From the NCBI GenBank assembly GCA_039920305.1, contig JBDSEA010000185.1, positions 1-5,281 on the forward strand: a stretch of 5,281 nt of DNA, read 5' to 3'. Below the pieces are notes generated by a model. It searched no databases. It was not told where the DNA came from and saw only the letters and a program-made list of their open reading frames with translations. This stretch comes from DASRAJ01 sp039920305. Its GTDB lineage: Bacteria; Bacteroidota; Bacteroidia; Chitinophagales; UBA10324. Made by a program: the position numbers and the translations under genes. Shown here one piece after another: positions 1 through 4,858 of this stretch. Position 1 is the stretch's first letter. Each line of letters opens with the position of its first letter.

Positions 1-2
1 AA

Positions 3-407
3 ATTAAAGACGTTCTCGGAGAATACGGAATCTCACCTTCTACACAAAATGCAGTTGCTCAGGAACTGGCACTTGATAAAAATAAATGGGTTGATTTTAT
101 GATGAAGTTCGAACTCGGACTTGTTGAACCCAATCCAAAACGTGCAGCCCAAAGTGCACGCAACATTGCGCTCTCCTATATGGCAGGGGGATTTATTCCG
201 TTAAGCGCTTATTTCTTCACCAGCCATCCCCATGAAGGATTAATATTTTCATCCGCCATTACTCTTGTTGCATTGATTGCCTTTGGGTATTTTAAGGCAA
301 AGGTTACAGGACAGCCCAGATTGAAGGGTGCTTATCAAACTGCAAGCATTGGAGCCCTTGCCGCTGCGGCCGCCTTTCTTATTGCAAAACTGATAAGCGG
401 ATGGTAA
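3..407 (+). CDS. VIT1/CCC1-family iron/manganese transporter, C-terminal part (5' truncated by window)
   Basis: The frame is open from the window edge to TAA at 405-407, so 134 codons of a longer protein are visible. The methionines at 99 and 102 are internal, because the upstream codons (GISPSTQ...KNKWVDF) read as normal family sequence. VIT/CCC1 proteins export Fe2+ or Mn2+ from the cytoplasm, usually by proton antiport. Visible parts are the end of the cytosolic helical metal-binding region, with the family motif WVDFMMKFELGL whose Met-Met-x-x-Glu residues are metal ligands in characterised VIT1. Three hydrophobic helices follow: around ARNIALSYMAGGFIPLSAYFF, GLIFSSAITLVALIAFGYF and GALAAAAAFLIAKLI. 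These match TM3-TM5 of the five-helix fold. TM1-TM2 lie outside the window, so an N-terminal ferritin-like fusion (MbfA type) cannot be excluded. The family call is firm; the metal is inferred. Confidence 0.9.
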   Translation: MKDVLGEYGISPSTQNAVAQELALDKNKWVDFMMKFELGLVEPNPKRAAQSARNIALSYMAGGFIPLSAYFFTSHPHEGLIFSSAITLVALIAFGYFKAKVTGQPRLKGAYQTASIGALAAAAAFLIAKLISGW

Positions 408-450
408 ATTGCTAAAGATTTAGAGAAAACCAGGAAGTTTAAACCCGTTT
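408..450. other. Short convergent spacer, no clear terminator
   Basis: This 43-bp gap separates the stop codons of the transporter (+) and the porin (-). It contains the palindrome GTTTAAAC and a few 4-bp arms, but no GC-rich hairpin followed by a T-run on either strand. Termination signals are therefore not visible here. Confidence 0.6.
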
Positions 451-1590
451 TTACAGCTTCAATTGCAATTGTGTTACAAACATGAGATTGTTTTTCTGAG
501 ATCCAGCAAATTCTGTCTCATAATCAGTGTGAATTACATTGAACTGGAGGCGTGCATCATTATCAGGAAGGAAAACAAATCCTATGCCTCCGGTAATGGT
601 ATTATAGGAATTGCCTGAAACATCCTCCTCAGCTGATTTTGAAGTCCATGGGTCGGTATGCTCATACTTACCGGCAATTTCAAAACTCCTCAGCCATGGC
701 TTCATAACATTGATACGAAGTAAACCCTGCCCAAAATAGCCGCTCATCTTAAAGTCATTAATATTTTTAGAAGAATCAACAGAGGAAGTAAACAATAAAC
801 TATTGGGTCCCTGAATATATTCGCCTTCAAGGATTAGAAACAATTTTTCGCTCAACCGTTGTTGGAAACTCAAATCCCCGCCAATCGAATTGCCTGTAAT
901 ATTCTCATCAACGCCAGCGAGCTGATCATTCACAGCAATACGCAATGATTTTATTGGGCTGAATTCAATGCGACCGACGAAATTTTTCTGTGAGTTATCA
1001 TCATAAGGCACACTTCGCTCACTCCCGTTGAATATTCCGGCATAATAACTAAGCGGCGTTTTTGATTTTAAAAAAGTGCCGTAGATCATAAAGCCGGGCT
1101 GGTAGGAAGCCAGGTAATTGCTTACAAAAATCCTGTCAGTAGTGCCGCGGTCAATCAACCGCAGATCCTCGTGACTTGTTAATTCATCAAGCTCAAAGGG
1201 CACTTTCATTTGCCCGCCACGGATGTTCAATTGATCTTTCCATGAATATTGAAAGTAGGCAAGCTCAATTGCTCTGCCAGGAGTGCTGGTCTTCAAATCG
1301 GGGAACTGGATCCGTATCACCCCGCTCCATTTGGATGTTAATTGTACGTCGGCGCGCAATTCAAGCCTGCGAAGCCTAAAGTTGGATTTAACCGGATTTT
1401 CGGAAAATTTCCCCTGAACATCTACACTATCCGCCAATGAAGCTTCGAAGCGGGAGTGAATAAGTCCATGCATTTTTATTATTGGATTAAAAACGGGAGG
1501 AACATCGCCCTCCATTGTTTGAGTAAAGCCTGCTAAAGAGAGAGCAAGGAATGTTATAGTAGCTGTAAATCTTTTCAAATTTGGTTTCAT
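451..1590 (-). CDS. Porin_O_P family outer-membrane beta-barrel (OprO/OprP-like)
   Basis: This 379-residue protein has an N-terminal signal peptide: basic MKPNLKR, a hydrophobic core to about residue 21, and likely cleavage near FT/QT at 23-24. The rest alternates polar and aromatic residues like a beta-barrel. Family hallmarks are FRLRRLELRAD (71-81), the GGQMKVPFELDELTS segment (125-139) with the conserved GQ-K-PF--ELTS pattern, IDRGT (146-150), and YYAGIFNG (182-189) just after the PGFMIYG strand. The terminal strand ends QLQLKL, so the last residue is Leu rather than the common Phe/Tyr. Length suits the family. OprP/OprO of Pseudomonas take up phosphate and polyphosphate, but many Bacteroidetes members have unknown substrates, so specificity is not assigned. 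The start at 1590 is chosen because it begins the signal peptide. The preceding bases show no Shine-Dalgarno. It is divergent from mrp and convergent with the transporter, so it is probably monocistronic. Confidence 0.88.
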   Translation of the reverse strand: MKPNLKRFTATITFLALSLAGFTQTMEGDVPPVFNPIIKMHGLIHSRFEASLADSVDVQGKFSENPVKSNFRLRRLELRADVQLTSKWSGVIRIQFPDLKTSTPGRAIELAYFQYSWKDQLNIRGGQMKVPFELDELTSHEDLRLIDRGTTDRIFVSNYLASYQPGFMIYGTFLKSKTPLSYYAGIFNGSERSVPYDDNSQKNFVGRIEFSPIKSLRIAVNDQLAGVDENITGNSIGGDLSFQQRLSEKLFLILEGEYIQGPNSLLFTSSVDSSKNINDFKMSGYFGQGLLRINVMKPWLRSFEIAGKYEHTDPWTSKSAEEDVSGNSYNTITGGIGFVFLPDNDARLQFNVIHTDYETEFAGSQKNNLMFVTQLQLKL

Positions 1591-1610
1591 AGGAGAATGT
1601 TAATTCGCCG

Positions 1611-1618
1611 CAAAAATA
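1611..1618 (-). promoter_or_regulatory. Candidate Bacteroidetes -7 element for the porin gene
   Basis: On the minus strand this reads TATTTTTG, an exact match to the phylum -7 consensus TAnnTTTG, with 20 bases between it and the ATG. That implies a leader of roughly 15 nt. No convincing TTTG -33 element lies 19-21 bases further up; the region is AT-rich and holds TTAAyA repeats, which could mean activator dependence (inference). Confidence 0.45.
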
Positions 1619-1632
1619 AGTTCATGAATATA

Positions 1633-1645
1633 TTAATAATATTAA
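1633..1645. repeat. 13-bp AT palindrome in the porin/mrp divergent region
   Basis: The sequence is TTAATA-A-TATTAA, a perfect inverted repeat with a one-base centre. It lies 15-27 bases upstream of the candidate porin -7 element, where a -33 box or operator would sit. Palindromes of this base composition arise easily by chance in AT-rich DNA. Confidence 0.4.
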
Positions 1646-1656
1646 GTTATTGTTAA
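1640..1656 (-). promoter_or_regulatory. Tandem TTAAyA repeats with 11-bp period upstream of the porin
   Basis: Read in the porin direction, TTAACA (1656-1651) is followed after five bases by TTAATA (1645-1640), a period of 11 bp. Further copies of the hexamer in the same orientation are TTAACA at 1726-1721, TTAACT at 1700-1695 and TTAACA at 1603-1598. The tandem pair lies about 22 bases upstream of the candidate -7 element. Direct repeats with one-helical-turn spacing are the usual binding pattern of OmpR/PhoB-type regulators. The Bacillus PhoP box is built from TT(A/C/T)A(C/T)A at this period. That this site is functional is inference. Confidence 0.35.
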
Positions 1657-1741
1657 GCATGCCGGCTGCTCATAAAGGATTCTAATTGGTTCTCAGTTAA
1701 GCAATCTGCTTTACAGAGAATGTTAACTCAACTCTTCAGTC

Positions 1742-1773
1742 TTTAGCCGCTCTTTATAATGTTCTTACCTTTG
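1742..1773 (+). promoter_or_regulatory. Bacteroidetes-type promoter for mrp-nfu-pyrF
   Basis: TACCTTTG at 1766-1773 matches the -7 consensus TAnnTTTG exactly. TTTA at 1742-1745, one base off the -33 TTTG, lies 20 bases upstream, within the expected spacing. The -7 box ends 16 bases before the mrp ATG, which predicts transcription starting near 1779 and a leader of only about 10 nt. No Shine-Dalgarno is present in that stretch, which is common in this phylum. Confidence 0.6.
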
Positions 1774-1789
1774 CCGAATAATTTTTGCC

Positions 1790-2893
1790 ATGATTATTAC
1801 GAAGGAGGCAGTGTTGAATGCGCTTGGCTATGTAGATGATCCCGACCTGAAAAAGGATCTGGTTACCCTGAATATGGTAAGTAATATTAAAGTGGAAGGA
1901 AATAAAGTTTCCTTCACCATTGTACTCACTACCCCTGCCTGCCCGTTGAAGGATGCGATCCGTAAAGCCTGTGAAAATGCGATACACCACTTTATAGATC
2001 AGGATGCCGAGGTAATTGTAAATATGAGTTCTGATGTTACTTCCAGGAGAAGCAGCGGGGAAAAATTGTTACCCGGCGTGCGCAATATAATAGCCGTGGC
2101 CTCGGGAAAAGGTGGCGTGGGAAAATCAACTATCGCCGTAAATCTTGCTCTTGGGCTCGCGATGGATGGGGCTGTTGTTGGTTTGATTGATGCCGATATA
2201 TATGGACCTTCTATACCTACCATGCTTGCCATAAAAGGGGAACGGCCAAAAATAAAAGATGTTGGCAGCAAGGCTTTGATGATACCGATTGAGAAGTATG
2301 GAATTAAGGTGCTCTCCATTGGTTTATTAGTGGATGAGAAACAGGCGGTGGTATGGCGTGGGCCCATGGTTTCATCAGCCCTCAAGCAATTTGTAACGGA
2401 TTGTGAGTGGGGTGATTTGGATTATCTGATCATTGATCTTCCTCCGGGTACGGGTGACATTCATCTCACACTCGTGCAAACAGTACCGGTTACAGGTGCC
2501 GTGATCGTTACTACTCCCCAGGAAGTAGCTCTTGCAGATGCCAGAAAAGCAGTGGGTATGTTCAACATTCATCCAATTAATGTTCCCGTAATCGGGGTGG
2601 TGGAAAACATGGCTTATTTTACCCCTAAAGAACTTCCGGATAACCGGTACTATTTGTTTGGCAAAGGAGGTGGCAGAAAATTAGCGGATGAATTCAATGT
2701 TCCTTTCCTTGGAGAAATTCCGATAGTGCAAAGCATCCGGGAAGGTGGTGACAACGGGCTTCCTGTGATCATGAACGCTGAAGAGAATATTACTTCACGT
2801 GCCTTTCTTGATCTTGCAGGGGAAGTAGCAAGAAATGTTGCCATCCGGAATGCTAATTTGGAAGGTACTATAGTTGTTGAAATGGTGAGATAA
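1790..2893 (+). CDS. mrp: Mrp/ApbC-family iron-sulfur cluster carrier P-loop ATPase
   Basis: This 367-residue cytosolic protein has the standard two-domain layout. Residues 1-85 are a MIP18/DUF59 domain with VDDPDLKKDLVTLNMV and LTTPACPL (Cys51 conserved). Residues from about 97 form a MinD/Mrp P-loop NTPase. The NTPase shows deviant Walker A SGKGGVGKST (105-114), DADIYGPS (134-141), VWRGPMVSSALKQF (188-201) and DLPPGTGD (216-223). Mrp/ApbC/Nbp35 proteins bind a labile Fe4S4 cluster, usually across a dimer through a C-terminal CxxC, and hand it to apoproteins in an ATP-dependent way. Here the matching place reads ENMAYFTPKELPDNRYYLFG (272-291) with no cysteine, a form I recall in Bacteroidetes homologues. 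The start at 1790 fits the family N-terminus and the promoter just upstream. The next gene, 42 bp away, is an Nfu scaffold, which supports an Fe-S role. The family is certain; cluster binding in this variant is not. Confidence 0.95.
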   Translation: MIITKEAVLNALGYVDDPDLKKDLVTLNMVSNIKVEGNKVSFTIVLTTPACPLKDAIRKACENAIHHFIDQDAEVIVNMSSDVTSRRSSGEKLLPGVRNIIAVASGKGGVGKSTIAVNLALGLAMDGAVVGLIDADIYGPSIPTMLAIKGERPKIKDVGSKALMIPIEKYGIKVLSIGLLVDEKQAVVWRGPMVSSALKQFVTDCEWGDLDYLIIDLPPGTGDIHLTLVQTVPVTGAVIVTTPQEVALADARKAVGMFNIHPINVPVIGVVENMAYFTPKELPDNRYYLFGKGGGRKLADEFNVPFLGEIPIVQSIREGGDNGLPVIMNAEENITSRAFLDLAGEVARNVAIRNANLEGTIVVEMVR

Positions 2894-2935
2894 TATTCAG
2901 GGCTTTATATCATCCATCGCATAGGAATTACAAGC

Positions 2936-3181
2936 ATGACAAAGAAGAAAAAACAGTTACTGCGGGATAAGGTTGAAGCATCACTCAATACCATCCGTCC
3001 TTATTTAAAAACGGATGGTGGGAATGTGGAAGTAATAGAAATAACTGATGCCATGGTTGTTAAGCTCAGGTTACTTGGCAATTGTGAGGATTGCCCGATG
3101 AGTGAGATGACGATGACTGCAGGGGTGGAGGAAACAGTCAGGCGAGCCGTGCCGGAAATTGCAAGGGTTGAAGCGATATGA
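2936..3181 (+). CDS. NifU C-terminal (Nfu-type) iron-sulfur scaffold protein
   Basis: This small 81-residue protein is essentially one NifU C-terminal domain, without the A-type or IscU-like domains found in longer NfuA or NifU. A lysine-rich start (MTKKKKQ) leads into a helix, then RPYLKTDGGNVEV (21-33) and the signature GNCEDCPMS (48-56), whose Cys50 and Cys53 ligate a cluster bridging two subunits. The tail MTAGVEETVRRAVPEIARVEAI is also typical. Nfu proteins carry Fe4S4 clusters to target enzymes. An AGGA at 2923-2926, nine bases before the ATG, is a plausible ribosome binding site. It lies 42 bp after mrp on the same strand, a pairing I recall as recurrent in Bacteroidetes. Together they probably form a cluster-delivery pair, with this protein supplying the cysteines that the Mrp C-terminus lacks (inference). 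Confidence 0.93.
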   Translation: MTKKKKQLLRDKVEASLNTIRPYLKTDGGNVEVIEITDAMVVKLRLLGNCEDCPMSEMTMTAGVEETVRRAVPEIARVEAI

Positions 3182-3212
3182 GAAAATGAATGGTTAATTC
3201 TTCATAGTAAAC

Positions 3213-3218
3213 AAGGAG
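3213..3218 (+). promoter_or_regulatory. Strong Shine-Dalgarno fixing the TTG start of pyrF
   Basis: AAGGAG at 3213-3218 lies five bases before TTG at 3224. It is the clearest ribosome binding site in the window. No in-frame ATG or GTG lies between the preceding stop and this TTG. The next in-frame ATG, at 3254, has no comparable site and would remove conserved residues. Confidence 0.75.
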
Positions 3219-3223
3219 CTTTT

Positions 3224-4072
3224 TTGACCCGGCAAGAATTATTTGAAAATATAATGCAGAAAAAATCCTTTCTCTGCATTGGTCTTGATACAGACCTTGA
3301 AAAAATACCAAAGCATTTGCTATCATTCCCTGATCCGGTATTTGAATTTAACCGGCAAATCATTGACTCAACCCATGAGCTGTGTGTAGCCTATAAGATC
3401 AATACAGCCTTTTATGAGGCAAATGGGGTGATGGGCTGGGAGAGCATGCAAAAAACATTCAACTACATTCCCGGGAATATTTTCACCATTGCCGATGCCA
3501 AGCGCGGAGATATCGGAAACACATCTGCAATGTATGCCCGCGCATTCTTCGAAAAAGAAAAATCAGGTTTTAACTTTGACGCACTCACCGTTGCACCATA
3601 TATGGGAGAAGATTCGGTAACCCCTTTCCTGCAATACAAAAACAAGTGGGTGATTCTTCTTGCACTTACGTCAAATAGCGGGAGTAAAGATTTTCAACTA
3701 AACGCCGGGCTCCAGGCCGGTAATTCAAATCTTTTTTACGAGGAAGTAATCCTTCGCTCGCAGGATTGGGGCAATGCCATGAACATGATGTATGTAATAG
3801 GTGCGACTCATCCGGAGATGTTCTCACACATACGTGAGCTGGCGCCAGATCATTTTTTTCTCGTACCCGGTGTTGGTGCTCAGGGCGGAAACCTGAAGTT
3901 GATTTCCCGGAATGGAATGAATGAGCGATGCGGATTGCTTGTGAATGTATCGCGGGAGATTATTTACGCTTCATCCGATCATGATTTTTCGGAGGAGGCG
4001 AGAAAGAAAGCTGTAATGTTTCAATCGGAAATGGAAACGCTGCTGAATGAAATTATGCCGGACAAAATCTGA
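3224..4072 (+). CDS. pyrF: Orotidine 5'-phosphate decarboxylase, type 2
   Basis: This enzyme converts orotidine 5'-phosphate to UMP, the last step of de novo pyrimidine synthesis in the cytosol. The 282 residues suit the longer type 2 subfamily. Visible motifs are KKSFLCIGLDTDLEKIP (13-29) on the first barrel strand, AYKINTAFYE (56-65), the catalytic DAKRGDIGNTS (91-101) with Asp91, Lys93 and Asp96, LTVAPYMGEDS (121-131), the phosphate loop FLVPGVGAQGG (212-222), and VNVSREIIYAS (240-250). No key residue is missing. The start is TTG, chosen because of the AAGGAG five bases upstream and because MTRQEL matches the usual N-terminus of Bacteroidetes homologues. It follows the Nfu gene by 42 bp and shares its reading frame, so it is probably co-transcribed from the mrp promoter. 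Its link to Fe-S assembly is probably positional, not mechanistic. Its stop is 3 bp from the convergent gene's stop. Confidence 0.96.
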   Translation: MTRQELFENIMQKKSFLCIGLDTDLEKIPKHLLSFPDPVFEFNRQIIDSTHELCVAYKINTAFYEANGVMGWESMQKTFNYIPGNIFTIADAKRGDIGNTSAMYARAFFEKEKSGFNFDALTVAPYMGEDSVTPFLQYKNKWVILLALTSNSGSKDFQLNAGLQAGNSNLFYEEVILRSQDWGNAMNMMYVIGATHPEMFSHIRELAPDHFFLVPGVGAQGGNLKLISRNGMNERCGLLVNVSREIIYASSDHDFSEEARKKAVMFQSEMETLLNEIMPDKI

Positions 4073-4075
4073 CAG

Positions 4076-4825
4076 CTACTTCTTTGCCGCGGGTTTAAAA
4101 TCCACATTCATATAAAAGGGCATCGTAACATTTTTCCCGTCCCGGGTTCCGGGGATCCAGTGAGAAATTAATTTTAATATACGAATGGCTTCTTCATCAC
4201 AGCCACTCCCAATACCCTTGTAAATCTTAATATTTTTTGCCTGACCGATGGAATCAACTTCAAACGATAAAACCACAATTCCTTCAACCCTGGTCTTCTT
4301 TGCGGCTTTTGGATACTGAATGTTTTTTTGAATGAAAGAGCGCAGCGAGTCCCCGCCTTCAGCATAATATGGCAGGGTAATGTTTGGCTTTGTATAGTCT
4401 TCTTCATTCAGTTTGAAAGTAACAGGCAGCATGAAATACACTTTTACCACAGAGCCATTTTGCATGCCCGGTGTCCATTTTGGCATTCGGCTAAGTATCG
4501 CTACCACCTCACTGTCACAACTCGGAAAAACACTCCTTATAATTTTAATGGACGAGATGGAGCCATCCTCATTCACCACAAACTGTGCTACAACCCTACC
4601 CTCAGCACCCGCAGCACGGGCGTCAGACGGATAATTAAGATTTTGCTGAAGAAATTTCATCAGCTCTGCTTGTCCACCCGGGAATTCGGGCATCTGCTCA
4701 ACATAGGAATAGACATTATTCTTCTCCTCAAAAACTGAATCCTTATGCATCAATTGCGCGCTTGCCAAGCATGGAATCAATGCCATTATGAATAGAGAAA
4801 AGAGCTGGAGGAACCTTATTTTCAT
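4076..4825 (-). CDS. Secreted protein with two tandem TonB C-terminal domains
   Basis: The 249-residue protein begins with a signal peptide (hydrophobic 4-20, likely cleavage ASA/Q after residue 23). IPC before the cleavage site is not a good lipobox, so a soluble periplasmic product is expected. Two similar domains follow. The first (about 48-138) has FPGG, LNYPSDARAAGAEGRVVAQFVVNEDGSI, a Cys103 segment and MPKWTPGMQNG. The second (about 155-244) has AEGG, IQYPKAAKKTRVEGIVVLSFEVDSIG, GSGCDEEAIR (Cys209) and HWIPGTRDG. This is the TonB_C fold, which in TonB contacts the TonB box of outer-membrane receptors. The proline-rich spacer and inner-membrane anchor of true TonB are absent, so it is unlikely to be the energy transducer. 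A role binding TonB-dependent receptors or other periplasmic partners is inference. The stop is TAG, 3 bp from pyrF. A TATTTTTA resembling a -7 element lies immediately upstream but leaves almost no leader. Confidence 0.85.
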   Translation of the reverse strand: MKIRFLQLFSLFIMALIPCLASAQLMHKDSVFEEKNNVYSYVEQMPEFPGGQAELMKFLQQNLNYPSDARAAGAEGRVVAQFVVNEDGSISSIKIIRSVFPSCDSEVVAILSRMPKWTPGMQNGSVVKVYFMLPVTFKLNEEDYTKPNITLPYYAEGGDSLRSFIQKNIQYPKAAKKTRVEGIVVLSFEVDSIGQAKNIKIYKGIGSGCDEEAIRILKLISHWIPGTRDGKNVTMPFYMNVDFKPAAKK

Positions 4826-4858
4826 TGGAGTAAAAATAAAGTTTCATCTTTATTCAGC
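4826..4858. promoter_or_regulatory. 33-bp divergent spacer holding a 20-bp inverted repeat
   Basis: Between the two divergent start codons, AATAAAG (4835-4841) and CTTTATT (4848-4854) form perfect 7-bp arms around TTTCAT. The repeat fills most of the spacer, and its left arm overlaps the TATTTTTA (minus strand) that could be the -7 element of the TonB-domain gene. It could be an operator shared by both genes or a weak hairpin in the leader of either. No exact TAnnTTTG was found for the rightward gene, whose promoter would have to reach into the neighbouring coding region. Confidence 0.4.

Larger units (their letters stand above)
1593..1729 (+). repeat. Pair of 14-bp near-identical direct repeats flanking the intergenic region
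   Basis: GAGAATGTTAATTC (1593-1606) and GAGAATGTTAACTC (1716-1729) match at 13 of 14 positions, with the first 11 identical. The copies are 123 bp apart. The first lies in the porin leader just before its start codon, and the second is about 60 bp before the mrp start. A shorter pair, GTTAAGCA, occurs between them at 1652-1659 and 1696-1703. All four share the core GTTAA. Confidence 0.5.

Noticed and set aside
99..407. Transporter read as a complete 102-residue small protein starting at 99
   Set aside because: The frame is open to the window edge, and the codons before 99 continue recognisable VIT-family sequence, so this is a truncated larger gene.
408..450. AAAC...GTTT arms and GTTTAAAC considered as a bidirectional terminator
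   Set aside because: The arms are only 4 bp and AT-rich with no adjacent T-run, so the hairpin would be too weak.
1176..1379. 67-codon plus-strand frame within the porin
   Set aside because: It is antisense to conserved porin motifs, with no ribosome binding site or recognisable product.
1754..1990. 78-codon minus-strand frame across the mrp start
   Set aside because: It overlaps the mrp promoter and N-terminal domain, which are both well supported, and its sequence shows no family resemblance.
1999..2385. 128-codon open frame on the minus strand
   Set aside because: It lies wholly inside mrp, whose motifs are intact in the forward frame, and its translation resembles no family. It is an antisense shadow, as are the minus-strand frames at 2375-2572 and 2650-2844.
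4141..4153. CCCGG-GTT-CCGGG hairpin considered as a terminator
   Set aside because: It lies inside the TonB-domain coding sequence and has no T-run after it on either strand.
4328..4738. 136-codon open frame on the plus strand
   Set aside because: It is opposite the TonB-domain gene and its product is a low-plausibility composition rich in His, Arg, Ile and Leu with no motif. The 4413-4634 plus frame and the 4174-4407 minus frame are likewise shadows of that gene.
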